Part shown: positions 9,046 through 18,500 of the stretch, piece after piece | How the letters are laid out: each line of letters starts with the position of its first letter | How positions within the stretch are numbered: position 1 is the first letter of the stretch | From: Streptomyces sp. yr375 | GTDB taxonomy: Bacteria; Actinomycetota; Actinomycetes; Streptomycetales; Streptomycetaceae | NCBI RefSeq assembly: GCF_900110755.1 | Contig: NZ_FOFF01000003.1 | Span: forward strand, 124,001 to 188,000 | Direction of reading: 5' to 3' | DNA length: 64,000 nt | Translations under genes and position numbers: made by a program | Notes under the pieces: model-generated | The model's database searches: none | Seen by the model: the letters and a program-made list of their open reading frames with translations, nothing else | Told to the model about the DNA's origin: nothing

Positions 9046-9155
9046 ACGATGAGGGCAGCCGGCACAGGAGTACGACGACCAGGACCAGGACGAGGAGACC
9101 GACGAGGACACCGACGAGGACGACGGCGATGCCGGCCGCCAGGGAAGGAGTCCCC

Positions 9156-9860
9156 GTGACCGGACTGCGTTACGTGTACGCCGTCTGTAGGCCGCTCGGC
9201 GCGCCGCTTCAGGCCGACCTGTCGGGGGTGGCGGGCGATCCGCCCAGACTGCTCACCCACCACGGACTGATCGCCGTGGTCAGCCATGTGCCGGAACGCG
9301 ACTTCGCGCAGGAGCCGCTCCGCGCCCGGCTGGCGGACCTGGACTGGCGCACCGAGACCGCCCGCGCCCACCAGCAGGTGATCGACGCGCTCACCGCCGT
9401 CACCACACCGCTGCCGCTCCGTCCCGCCACCGTGTTCCAGGACGACAGCGGCGTCCGCGTGATGATGGAGGAGCGCGAGGACGACTTCCGGGACACCCTC
9501 GACCGGCTCGCGGGGCGGGTCGAGTGGGGCGTGAAGGTCTCGTACGCCGAAACGGAGACGGTGACGGCGACAGAGGCGTGGGAGGTCGAGCAGCGTGCCG
9601 CGCGATTCGCTGAGCGCTTGCACACCAGGCTGGTCGCACACGCCGACGACGCCTGCCTGCGTCCCCCGCCACCACAGTCCGCGCAGGAGCGGAATGTACT
9701 GGACGCCGCCTATCTCGTGCCGCGCGCGTCGTCCGAGGAATTCGTGGAAATCGTGGATCGCGCCATGGAAGAGGAAGCCGGAATGCGGGTGGAGCTCACC
9801 GGCCCGTGGGCGGCCTATTCCTTCGTGGAATCCGCTTCCTTCGCAGAACCTGTCGTGTAG
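9156..9860 (+). CDS. Orphan GvpL/GvpF-family gas vesicle protein
   Basis: 234-residue protein of the GvpL/GvpF family, minor structural or assembly proteins of gas vesicles. Seen: the N-terminal LRYVYAVCRPLG, LITAVVSHV-type strand (GLIAVVSHVPERDF), the HQQVIDALTAVTTPLPLRPATVFQDD core, the central EEREDDFRDTLDRLAGRVEWGVKV motif highly typical of the family, and a C-terminal second domain ending GPWAAYSFVE. I choose GTG 9156 because AAGGAG sits five bases upstream; ATG 9129 lacks a site. No gvpA, gvpJ, gvpK or other gvp gene is in the window, so it cannot make a vesicle alone from here. A strong terminator follows. Confidence 0.85.
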   Translation: MTGLRYVYAVCRPLGAPLQADLSGVAGDPPRLLTHHGLIAVVSHVPERDFAQEPLRARLADLDWRTETARAHQQVIDALTAVTTPLPLRPATVFQDDSGVRVMMEEREDDFRDTLDRLAGRVEWGVKVSYAETETVTATEAWEVEQRAARFAERLHTRLVAHADDACLRPPPPQSAQERNVLDAAYLVPRASSEEFVEIVDRAMEEEAGMRVELTGPWAAYSFVESASFAEPVV

Positions 9861-9869
9861 ACCGCCGAC

Positions 9870-9900
9870 GGCCCGAGGACCTGATGTAGGTCCTCGGGCC
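9870..9900 (+). terminator. Rho-independent-like hairpin after the GvpL/F gene
   Basis: Perfect 13-bp inverted repeat, GGCCCGAGGACCT at 9870-9882 and AGGTCCTCGGGCC at 9888-9900, with a five-base loop. It lies 10 bp after the stop. It can also terminate the opposing small hydrophobic-protein gene. Confidence 0.8.
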
Positions 9901-9923
9901 GTTCGGACTATCCATGGATCAGG

Positions 9924-10094
9924 TCACCACCTGTACCAACGACCCCTGCCTCCCGCCGCCGAGGTCCCGCGGAAGAGGAATCCCAGCAGCCAGACGACGA
10001 GAACCGCGATCGCGATCCACCACAGCAACTTCACCGCGAATCCGGCACCGAAAAGAATCAGTACCAGCAGCAGCACCAGCAGAATGGGAACCAT
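9924..10094 (-). CDS. Small hydrophobic membrane protein
   Basis: 56-residue protein almost entirely hydrophobic: two helices (residues 2-18 and 22-44, including LLWWIAIAVLVVWLLGFL) followed by a basic, Gly/Arg-rich tail ending RWYRW. A strong AGGAGG ribosome binding site precedes ATG 10094 at nine bases, so the gene is clearly translated although tiny. I recognise it as a conserved Streptomyces small hydrophobic protein of unknown function. It follows the methyltransferase gene by 43 bp on the same strand and may share its transcript. Confidence 0.72.
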   Translation of the reverse strand: MVPILLVLLLVLILFGAGFAVKLLWWIAIAVLVVWLLGFLFRGTSAAGGRGRWYRW

Positions 10095-10137
10095 AGTGTG
10101 AAACCTCCTGGACTTCGGGTTGCCCGGAATCCAGGAT

Positions 10138-10959
10138 CTAGACGTCCTTTCGGCACAGAATCTCTCCGTGCAGGACACAGAACCAGCCGTCCGCCCGCCG
10201 CCCCCACTCCCGCCAGGCCTCCGACACGGCGCGCAGTCGCTCCACCGTGGCGTGTCCGCCCTGCGTGGCGCGCTCCGCGTACGCCGAGGCCAGGGTGCGG
10301 TCCGCCCACAGGCCGCTCCACCAGGCCCGCTCCTCGGGGGTGCTGAAGGTCCAGGTCGCGGAGGTGGCCGTGATGTCGGTGATGCCTGCGGCCAGCGCCC
10401 AGGACTTCAGCCGGCGCCCGGCGTCCGGCTCGCCGCCGTTGGCCCGGGCCACCCGGTGGTAGAGGTCCAGCCAGTCGTCCATCCCGGGCGAGGCGGGGTA
10501 CCAGGTCATCGCCGCGTAGTCGGAGTCACGGACGGCGATGTACCCGCCCGGCTTCGTCACCCGCAGCATCTCGCGCAGCGCCTGCACCGGGTCGCCCACA
10601 TGCTGGAGCACCTGGTGGGCGTGGACCACGCAGAACGTGTCGTCGGGGAACTCCAGGGCGTGCACGTCGGCGACCGCGAAGTCGATGTTGGTCAGGCCCC
10701 GTTCGGCGGCCGTGGCCCGCGCCTGCGCCAGGATGTCCGGTGCGTGGTCGACGCCGGTGACGTGCCCGTCGGGGACCAGCGCGGCCAGGTCGGCGGTGAT
10801 GGTGCCCGGCCCGCAGCCGATGTCCAGGATCCGCATGTGCGGCTTCAGCGAACCGAGCAGGTAGGCCGCGGAGTTGGCGGCGGTCCGCCAGGTGTGCGAA
10901 CGCAGCACCGACTCGTGGTGTCCGTGCGTGTAGACGGCGGTCTCCCGCGCTTTCGCCAT
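10138..10959 (-). CDS. Class I SAM-dependent methyltransferase
   Basis: 273-residue methyltransferase of the UbiE/Methyltransf_11 type. Seen: motif I ILDIGCGPGTITADLA near residue 44, the acidic residue at the end of strand two (GVDHAPD), VADVHALEFPDDTF (motif post-II), and LQHVGDPVQALREMLRVTKPGGYIAV (motif III). The N-terminal YTHGHHESVLRSHTWRTAANSAAYL resembles Streptomyces relatives. Start at ATG 10957-10959; positions further upstream have no support. Substrate unknown. Downstream lies the small hydrophobic protein on the same strand. Confidence 0.87.
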   Translation of the reverse strand: MAKARETAVYTHGHHESVLRSHTWRTAANSAAYLLGSLKPHMRILDIGCGPGTITADLAALVPDGHVTGVDHAPDILAQARATAAERGLTNIDFAVADVHALEFPDDTFCVVHAHQVLQHVGDPVQALREMLRVTKPGGYIAVRDSDYAAMTWYPASPGMDDWLDLYHRVARANGGEPDAGRRLKSWALAAGITDITATSATWTFSTPEERAWWSGLWADRTLASAYAERATQGGHATVERLRAVSEAWREWGRRADGWFCVLHGEILCRKDV

Positions 10960-11100
10960 GGCTCTGCCCCTTCTCGACTTCTCGACGTCTCGACGGCACC
11001 GGGTGTCCGGTGTCCTCACCGTACGCCGGTGATCGCATGGTGAGACCGATTATTTCACTATCCGGACTGCGAACCTGGCTCCTGCGGGTAGGGTCACCGC

Positions 11101-11760
11101 ATGCGCCTGCTGCTCGTCCGCCACGGCCAGACCCCCACGAACGTGGCCGCCCTCCTCGACACCGGCGTCCCCGGCCCCGGCCTCACCGAGCTCGGCGTCC
11201 GGCAGGCCGCCGCTCTGCCGCAGGCCCTCGCCGGCGAGGACATCGAGGTCCTCTACGCCTCCGACCTGGTGCGCACCCAGCTCACGGCCGCCCCGCTGGC
11301 CGCCGCGCGCGGTCTCGACGTCCTCGTCCGCGACGGGCTCCGGGAGATCTCCGCGGGCGACCTGGAGCTGCTCCCCGGCGAGTCCGAGCAGGGCGCGCGC
11401 TACATGCGCACGGCGTTCGCCTGGGCGGCGGGCGACGTGGGGCTGCGCATGCCGGGCGGGGAGAGCGGCGCCGAGTTCCTCGCCCGGTACGACGCCGTGG
11501 TCGCCGAGGCCGCCGCGAGCGGCGCGGGGACCGTCGCCCTGGTCAGCCACGGCGCGGCGATCCGCACCTGGTCGGCGGCCCGCGCCGGGAACATCGACGT
11601 CCCCTTCGCCGCCGCCCACCGCCTCGCCAACACCGGCACGGTCGTCCTGGAGGGCACCCCGGCCGACGGTTGGCAGGTCGTGTCATGGGCGGGCGCGACG
11701 GTCGTACCCGCCGGGGAGGCCGGACCGGCGGGGCAGCCGGTCGACGGGGCCGGCTCCTGA
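11101..11760 (+). CDS. Histidine phosphatase family protein
   Basis: 219-residue phosphatase of the phosphoglycerate-mutase-like superfamily. Seen: LLLVRHGQTPTN at residues 3-14 with the phosphohistidine RHG, the second conserved Arg in ASDLVRTQLTAAPLA, the acid/base Glu in REISAGDLE and the late His in VSHGAAIRTW. All four catalytic elements are present, so it should be active as a phosphatase. The gene may be leaderless or nearly so: TAGGGT, a plausible -10 element, lies about ten bases before ATG 11101. Substrate unknown. Confidence 0.88.
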   Translation: MRLLLVRHGQTPTNVAALLDTGVPGPGLTELGVRQAAALPQALAGEDIEVLYASDLVRTQLTAAPLAAARGLDVLVRDGLREISAGDLELLPGESEQGARYMRTAFAWAAGDVGLRMPGGESGAEFLARYDAVVAEAAASGAGTVALVSHGAAIRTWSAARAGNIDVPFAAAHRLANTGTVVLEGTPADGWQVVSWAGATVVPAGEAGPAGQPVDGAGS

Positions 11761-11825
11761 GAGGGATGACGGATACCGGATAACGGTTTGGCGCATGCTG
11801 GGCGCGGCCCGCAGAATGCGTCCTC

Positions 11826-13445
11826 ATGGGACACCTGGAAGCCGCGCACCTCGAGTACTACCTCCCCGACGGGAGGGCGTTGCTCGGCGACGTGTCCTTC
11901 CGGGTCGGTGAAGGGGCCGTGGTGGCCCTGGTCGGCCCCAACGGCGCGGGCAAGACCACCCTGCTGCGGCTGATCTCCGGTGAGCTGAAACCGCACGGCG
12001 GGACCGTCACCGTGACCGGCGGCCTCGGCGTGATGCGCCAGTTCGTGGGCTCCGTACGGGACGAGACGACCGTACGCGACCTGCTGGTGTCCGTCTCCCA
12101 GCCGCGGATCCGCGAGGTCGCGCAGGCCGTCGACAAGGCCGAGCACGCGCTCATGACAGTCGACGACGAGGCCGCGCAGCTCCAGTACGCGCAGGCGCTG
12201 TCCGACTGGGCGGAGGTGCGCGGGTACGAGGCCGAGACCCTGTGGGACATGTGCACCACGGCCGCGCTCGGCGTCCCCTACGACAAGGCGCAGTTCCGCC
12301 TCGCGAGCACGCTGTCCGGCGGTGAGCAGAAGCGGCTCGTGCTGGAGGCGCTGCTGCGCGGCACCGACGAGGTGCTGCTGCTCGACGAGCCCGACAACTA
12401 CCTCGACGTACCCGGGAAGCGGTGGCTGGAGGAGCGGCTGAAGGAGACCCGCAAGACGGTCCTGTTCGTCTCCCACGACCGTGAACTCCTCTCCCGCGCC
12501 GCCGAGAAGATCGTCTCGGTCGAGCCCGGTCCGGCGGGCGCCGACGCCTGGGTGCACGGCGCCGGCTTCGCCACCTACCACGAGGCCCGCCGTGAACGCT
12601 TCGCCCGCTTCGAGGAGTTGCGCCGCCGCTGGGACGAGAAGCACGCCCAGTTGAGGAAACTGGTGCTGAATCTCCGTCAGGCCGCCTCCATCAGCCATGA
12701 GTTGGCCTCGCGCTATGCCGCCGCCCAGACCCGGCTGCGCAAGTTCGAGGAGGCCGGACCGCCGCCGGAGCCGCCGCGCGAGCAGGACATCACCATGCGC
12801 CTCAAGGGCGGCCGTACCGGGGTAAGGGCCGTCACCTGCAAGGGACTTGAGCTGACCGGTCTGATGAAGCCGTTCGACCTTGAGGTCTTCTACGGCGAGC
12901 GCGTCGCCGTGCTCGGCTCCAACGGCTCGGGCAAGTCGCACTTCCTGCGGCTGCTGGCCGGCGACACCGTGGCGCACACGGGGGAGTGGAAGCTCGGCGC
13001 GCGCGTGGTCGCCGGGCACTTCGCGCAGACCCACGCCCACCCCGAGCTGCTGGGCCGCACCCTCCTGGACATCCTGTGGAAGGAACACGCCCAGGACCGG
13101 GGCGCGGCCAGTGCCCGGCTGCGCCGCTACGAGCTGACCCAGCAGGCCGAGCAGACCTTCGACCGGCTCTCCGGCGGCCAGCAGGCCCGCTTCCAGATCC
13201 TGCTGCTCGAACTGCAGGGCGTCACGGCCCTGCTCCTCGACGAGCCCACCGACAACCTCGACCTGGAGTCCGCCGAGGCGCTCCAGGAGGGCCTGGAGGC
13301 CTTCGACGGCACGGTTCTCGCCGTCACCCACGACCGCTGGTTCGCCCGTTCCTTCGACCGCTACCTGGTCTTCGGCACCGACGGCCGGGTCCGGGAGACC
13401 CCGGAGCCGGTGTGGGACGAGCGGCGCGTGGAGCGGGCCCGGTAG
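11826..13445 (+). CDS. ABC-F family ATP-binding protein
   Basis: 539-residue duplicated ATPase without transmembrane segments, hence ABC-F: ribosome-associated translation factor or antibiotic-resistance protein. First domain: Walker A GPNGAGKTT near residue 38, signature LSGGEQKR, Walker B LLLDEPDNYLD, switch His in SHDREL. An interdomain linker of about 80 residues, rich in Arg and Glu, follows. Second domain: GSNGSGKSHF, LSGGQQAR, LLLDEPTDNLD, THDRWF. Both sites look competent. The linker length suggests a ribosomal protector, but resistance specificity cannot be inferred. Confidence 0.9.
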   Translation: MGHLEAAHLEYYLPDGRALLGDVSFRVGEGAVVALVGPNGAGKTTLLRLISGELKPHGGTVTVTGGLGVMRQFVGSVRDETTVRDLLVSVSQPRIREVAQAVDKAEHALMTVDDEAAQLQYAQALSDWAEVRGYEAETLWDMCTTAALGVPYDKAQFRLASTLSGGEQKRLVLEALLRGTDEVLLLDEPDNYLDVPGKRWLEERLKETRKTVLFVSHDRELLSRAAEKIVSVEPGPAGADAWVHGAGFATYHEARRERFARFEELRRRWDEKHAQLRKLVLNLRQAASISHELASRYAAAQTRLRKFEEAGPPPEPPREQDITMRLKGGRTGVRAVTCKGLELTGLMKPFDLEVFYGERVAVLGSNGSGKSHFLRLLAGDTVAHTGEWKLGARVVAGHFAQTHAHPELLGRTLLDILWKEHAQDRGAASARLRRYELTQQAEQTFDRLSGGQQARFQILLLELQGVTALLLDEPTDNLDLESAEALQEGLEAFDGTVLAVTHDRWFARSFDRYLVFGTDGRVRETPEPVWDERRVERAR

Positions 13446-13526
13446 GGCACCCGGGGGCCCGGTGGCCCGAATGTTCGTACAGTGGAGGGTGGTAGGCAGT
13501 AGGCGGAACGACGAGCGGGGCACACC

Positions 13527-13814
13527 ATGACCGGAGTCGACCCGGACCGGCTGGACGACCAGCAACTGATGAAAGAGCTGGAGACGATCCACCGCACGCG
13601 CCACGACACCCTGCTGTACGGCTCGAACGACGCCCTGCGCGCCCACAACGACCGCATGGCCCGGCTGGAGGGCGAGTACCTGCGCCGCAACCCGCGCCGC
13701 TTCGTCTCGCCCGGCCGCACCCGCCACGGGGCCAGGGAACGGGGGACCGCCACGGCGGGCGCTCCGGTCGGCAAGTGGGGACCGGGGACGACGGGCGACC
13801 CCGGCGCGGCCTGA
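13527..13814 (+). CDS. DUF6158-like small protein
   Basis: 95-residue, charged, soluble protein. The N-terminal half, DDQQLMKELETIHRTRHDTLLYGSNDALRAHNDRMARLEGEYL in pattern (residues about 10-53), is a predicted helical pair with regularly spaced Leu, followed by a disordered Arg/Gly-rich tail. I recognise this as the actinobacterial DUF6158 family; function unknown. No operon partner is obvious: it sits 81 bp after the ABC-F gene and 108 bp before the FAD oxidase. Confidence 0.6.
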   Translation: MTGVDPDRLDDQQLMKELETIHRTRHDTLLYGSNDALRAHNDRMARLEGEYLRRNPRRFVSPGRTRHGARERGTATAGAPVGKWGPGTTGDPGAA

Positions 13815-13922
13815 GCCGCCGCGACCCTCGACTCCCGGGACACGATCCTCGAGAACCGTCAAGTGGGCACCGCTGCTCCGCTAGCGTTCTGCATGTTGTC
13901 GAACGTTGAACTAGGAGGACCG

Positions 13923-15305
13923 GTGACCTCGGTGAGAAGCGACGTGCTGGGCGACATCGCCGCGCACGTCCCCGACGAGCGGATCGTGCGCGATCCCGAC
14001 GTCGTCTCGGGGCTGAGCCACGACGAGGCCGAGTGGGCCCCGGTCGGCGTGCCGCTCGCCGTCGTCCGGGCGGAGTCGAGCGCGGAGGTGCAGGCGGTCG
14101 TCCGCGCCTGCCACCGGCACGGCGTGCCCGTCGTCGCGCGGGGCGCGGGCACCGGGCTGTCCGGCGGGGCCAACGCGGTCGACGGCTGTGTCGTCGTCGC
14201 GCTCGACCGGATGGACCGGATCGTCGAGATCGACCCGCTGGAGCGGCTCGCCGTCGTCCAGCCGGGCGTGGTCAACGACGACCTCCGGGCGGCCGTCGCC
14301 GAGCACGGGCTCTGGTATCCGCCGGACCCGGCGAGTTCGCCGTGGTCGACGATCGGCGGCAACGTCGCCACCAACGCGGGCGGCGTGTGCTGCGTGAAGT
14401 ACGGCGTCACCCGCGACTACGTGCTCGCCGTCGAGATGGTCACCGGAACCGGTGAACTCGTGCGGCTCGGCAGACGGACGGCCAAGGGCGTCGCGGGCTA
14501 CGACCTGGTCGGCCTGGTCGTCGGGTCGGAGGGCACGCTGGGCGTCGTCACCGAGGTCACCGTCAGGCTGCGTCCGCTGCCGCCGCCCGCGATCACGGTG
14601 GCCGGGTACTTCTCGTCGATCGTCGACGCGGGCCGGGCGGTGCGCATCGTCGCGGCGGCGGGTCTCATGCCGGCCGCGCTCGAACTCGTCGACCGGCACT
14701 GCCTGCGCGCCGTGGACGCCTGGAAGAACATGGGCCTGTCCGTCGACGCCGACGTGATCCTGCTGGCCCGGCTCGACGAACCCGGCGCCGCCGGGCAGCT
14801 CGCCGCGCAGCGCACCCTCGCCTGCTTCGAGGAGGGCGGCGCCACCTGGGCCGCCTGCTCCACCGACGAGACCGAGGCGGAGGCACTGTTCGCGGCCCGG
14901 CGACTGGCCTACCCGGCGCTCGAACGGCTCGGCCCGGTGCTGACCGAGGACGTGTGCGTGCCGAAGGCGCAGGTCCCCAGGATGCTGGACCGCATCGAGC
15001 GGACCGCCCAGCGGCACCGCATCACCATCGCCAACATCGCCCACGCCGGCGACGGCAACCTCCACCCGCTGATCATCACCGAGCCGGGCGACGAGGCGGC
15101 GCGCGTCCGCGCCCGTGCCGCGTTCGACGACATCATCGCCGACGCCCTCGCCCTCGGCGGCACGGTCACCGGCGAGCACGGCGTCGGACTGCTCAAGCGG
15201 CCCGGTCTCGTCGCCGAGCTGTCCCCCGCCGTCATCGCCCTGCACCAGGCGGTCAAGGACGCGCTCGATCCCGCCGGGATCCTGAACCCCGGCAAGATCC
15301 TCTGA
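13923..15305 (+). CDS. FAD-linked oxidase (glycolate oxidase GlcD/D-lactate dehydrogenase-like)
   Basis: Flavoprotein of the VAO/PCMH family oxidising a 2-hydroxy acid. Seen: the FAD-binding GVPVVARGAGTGLSGGA near residue 70, PPDPASSPWSTIGGNVATNAGG, GYDLVGLVVGSEGTLGVVTE, and the C-terminal metal and substrate motifs NIAHAGDGNLHP and GEHGVG, ending DPAGILNPGKIL. About 460 aa, normal. GTG 13923 follows AGGAGG; ATG 13893 is an in-frame alternative lacking a site. No partner GlcE/GlcF subunits are adjacent, so it probably works as a single-subunit enzyme. True substrate (D-lactate, glycolate or D-2-hydroxyglutarate) is undecided. Confidence 0.86.
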   Translation: MTSVRSDVLGDIAAHVPDERIVRDPDVVSGLSHDEAEWAPVGVPLAVVRAESSAEVQAVVRACHRHGVPVVARGAGTGLSGGANAVDGCVVVALDRMDRIVEIDPLERLAVVQPGVVNDDLRAAVAEHGLWYPPDPASSPWSTIGGNVATNAGGVCCVKYGVTRDYVLAVEMVTGTGELVRLGRRTAKGVAGYDLVGLVVGSEGTLGVVTEVTVRLRPLPPPAITVAGYFSSIVDAGRAVRIVAAAGLMPAALELVDRHCLRAVDAWKNMGLSVDADVILLARLDEPGAAGQLAAQRTLACFEEGGATWAACSTDETEAEALFAARRLAYPALERLGPVLTEDVCVPKAQVPRMLDRIERTAQRHRITIANIAHAGDGNLHPLIITEPGDEAARVRARAAFDDIIADALALGGTVTGEHGVGLLKRPGLVAELSPAVIALHQAVKDALDPAGILNPGKIL

Positions 15306-15434
15306 CCTGCCCGGAGACCCATCCCGCGAGCCACCCGGCAACCCACCCCGCGACCCGCTTCGCGACCCACTTCGCACCGACCGACTGACACTGTGTGTCG
15401 CCGATCACGTCACGTACCCGTTCCCGGTGATTTA

Positions 15435-15448
15435 CTAGGACGTCCTAG
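15435..15448. promoter_or_regulatory. Perfect 14-bp palindrome upstream of icmF
   Basis: CTAGGACGTCCTAG reads the same on both strands and lies 72 bp before the icmF start, flanked by AT-richer bases (TTTA and CATTTC) unusual for this genome. A dimeric regulator operator or a site overlapping the -10 region is likely. I cannot name the regulator. Confidence 0.5.
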
Positions 15449-15519
15449 CATTTCTTGAGTCGGTGTTCCTCCGGGTTCCCGTCTCGTCTCGTCACGTCCG
15501 CCTGCCCGGGAAGGCCCCC

Positions 15520-18500
15520 ATGAGCGACCTGCACCGCCCCGTGCACCCCGTCCGTCTGGTCACGGCTTCGGCCCTGTTCGACGGGCACGACGCCTCGATC
15601 AACATCATGCGGCGGATCTTCCAGTCCCAGGGTGCCGAGGTGATCCACCTGGGACACAACCGGTCGGTGCGCGAGGTCGTGGACGCGGCGCTGGAGGAGG
15701 ACGCCCACGGCGTGGCCGTCTCGTCCTACCAGGGCGGCCACGTGGAGTACTTCGAGTACCTCGTCGAGTCGCTGCGCGCGCAGGGCGCCGAACACGTGCG
15801 GGTGGTGGGCGGCGGGGGCGGAGTCATCGTGCCCGAGGAGATCGTCCGGCTGCGCACCAGCGGGGTGACCATCTTCACCCCGGAGGACGGTCAGCGGATG
15901 GGCCTGGCCGGGATGGTCAACTCCGTGGTGAAGGACTGCGACTTCGACCTGTGGGACGGCAAGCCGACCGACGCCGCCGCCGTGCTCGCGGGCGACCGGT
16001 TCGCGATCGCGCGGGCCGTCACCGGCGCCGAACTCGGCAAGCTGCCCCGGGAGTTCCTGGAGCAGGTGCGCGCCGCGGCGGCGGCCCGGGCGGTGCCGGT
16101 GCTCGGCATCACCGGCACCGGCGGCTCGGGAAAGTCCTCGCTCACCGACGAGTTGGTGCGCCGGTTCCGGCTCGACCAGCAGGACAAGCTGCGGATCGCG
16201 GTCGTCGCCGTCGACCCGACCCGCCGCCGGGGCGGCGGCGCGCTGCTCGGCGACCGGATCCGGATGAACTCCCTTGACGGCAACCGGGTGTTCTTCCGCA
16301 GCCTCGCCACCCGCGGCAGCCGCGAACTGCCCGAGCACCTGTCCGACGTGATCGACGTCGTGAAGGCCGCCGGCTTCGATCTGGTGATCGTGGAGACGCC
16401 GGGCATCGGCCAGGGCGACGCGGCGATCGTGCCGTTCGTCGACACCTCGCTGTACGTGATGACGCCGGAGTTCGGCGCCGCCTCGCAGTTGGAGAAGATC
16501 GACATGCTCGACTTCGCCGACGTCGTGGCGATCAACAAGTTCGAACGGCGCGGCGCGAAGGACGCGTTGCGCGACGTCGGCCGTCAACTGGTGCGCAACC
16601 GCGAGGCGTTCGGGATGCGGCCCGAGGACATGCCGGTGTACGGCACCTCGGCGGCCACCTTCAACGACGACGGCGTCACCGCGCTCTACCAGCACCTCAG
16701 GGCCGGCCTGGACGAGAAGGGGCTGCCGCTGTCCGAGGGCGTCCTGACGCCGGTCGACGTACGGCACTCCTCCGGCATCCGGCAGGTGGTCCCGGCGGAG
16801 CGGGTGCGCTACCTCGCCGAGATCACCGACGCCGTGCGCGCCTTCCACGCCGAGACCGGCCGGCTGGCCGAGGCGGCCCGGCGGGTGCAGCGCCTGGAGA
16901 CGGTCGGCGCGGAGCTCCTCGACGCCGGCTGCGATGCGTCCGACGTGCAGTCGCTGCTGGCGGACGCCCGCGGGCAACTCCCGCAGCACGTCACGCAGCA
17001 GCTCGCGAACTGGCCCGCCGTCCTCGCCTCCTACTCCGGGGACGAGCAGGTCGTGAAGGTCCGCGACCGGGAGATCCGCACCCGGCTCACCCGCGAGTCC
17101 CTGTCGGGGAACAAGATCCCGCGCGTCGCCCTGCCCCGCTTCACCGACCACGGCGAGCTGGTGCGGTTCTGGCGGCGGGAGAACCTGCCCGGCTACTTCC
17201 CCTTCACCGCCGGGGTGTTCCCCTTCAAGCGCGACGGCGAGGACCCGGCCCGGATGTTCGCCGGCGAGGGCGACCCCTTCCGCACCAACCGCCGCTTCAA
17301 ACTGCTCTCCGAGGGCCAGCCGGCCACCCGCCTGTCCACCGCCTTCGACTCGGTCACCCTCTACGGCCGCGACCCCGACGAACGCCCCGACATCTACGGC
17401 AAGGTCGGCACCTCCGGAGTGTCGGTGGCGACCCTGGACGACATGAAGGCGCTCTACGACGGCTTCGACCTGATCGCCCCCACCACCTCCGTCTCCATGA
17501 CGATCAACGGGCCCGCGCCGACCGTCCTGGCGTTCTTCCTCAACACCGCCATCGACCAGCAGACGGACAGGTTCCGCGCCGCCGAGGGCCGTGACCCGTC
17601 CCCCGAGGAGACGGCCGACCTGCGCGCCCTCGCGCTGGCGAGCGTGCGCGGCACCGTGCAGGCCGACATCCTCAAGGAGGACCAGGGCCAGAACACCTGC
17701 CTGTTCTCCACCGAGTTCAGCCTGCGGATGATGGCCGACATCCAGGAGTGGTTCATCGCCCAGAAGGTCCGCAACTTCTACTCCGTGTCCATCTCCGGCT
17801 ACCACATCGCCGAAGCGGGCGCGAACCCCGTCAGCCAGCTCGCCTTCACCCTCGCCAACGGCTTCACCTACGTCGAGGCCTACCTCGCCCGGGGCATGCG
17901 CATCGACGACTTCGCCCCCAACCTGTCGTTCTTCTTCTCCAACGGCATGGACCCCGAGTACTCCGTGCTGGGCCGGGTCGCGCGGCGCATCTGGGCGGTG
18001 GCGATGAAGGAGAAGTACGGCGCGAACGAGCGCAGCCAGAAACTGAAGTACCACGTCCAGACCTCCGGACGCTCCCTGCACGCCCAGGAGATGGACTTCA
18101 ACGACATCCGCACCACCCTCCAGGCACTCATCGCGATCTACGACAACTGCAACAGCCTGCACACCAACGCCTACGACGAGGCCGTCACCACCCCCACCGA
18201 GGACTCCGTCCGCCGCGCCCTGGCCATCCAGTTGATCATCAACCGGGAGTGGGGCCTCGCGATGAACGAGAACCCCCTCCAGGGCTCGTACGTCATCGAC
18301 GAACTCACCGACCTGGTCGAGGAGGCCGTCCTCCAGGAGTTCGAGCGCATCAGTGAGCGCGGCGGGGTGCTGGGCGCGATGGAGACCGGCTACCAACGCG
18401 GCCGTATCCAGGACGAGTCGATGCTCTACGAGCAGCGCAAGCACGACGGCACCCTGCCCCTCATCGGCGTCAACACGTTCCGCAACCCGCACGCCGACAC

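Noticed and set aside
6552..9641. A 1029-codon open frame on the minus strand, antisense to transketolase and the gvp gene
   Set aside because: It is a GC-rich shadow. Only its last 116 codons (6552-6902) look like a real protein family; the rest has biased, low-complexity composition.
11400..13862. An 820-codon open frame antisense to the ABC-F gene
   Set aside because: Same shadow pattern; no recognisable domain.
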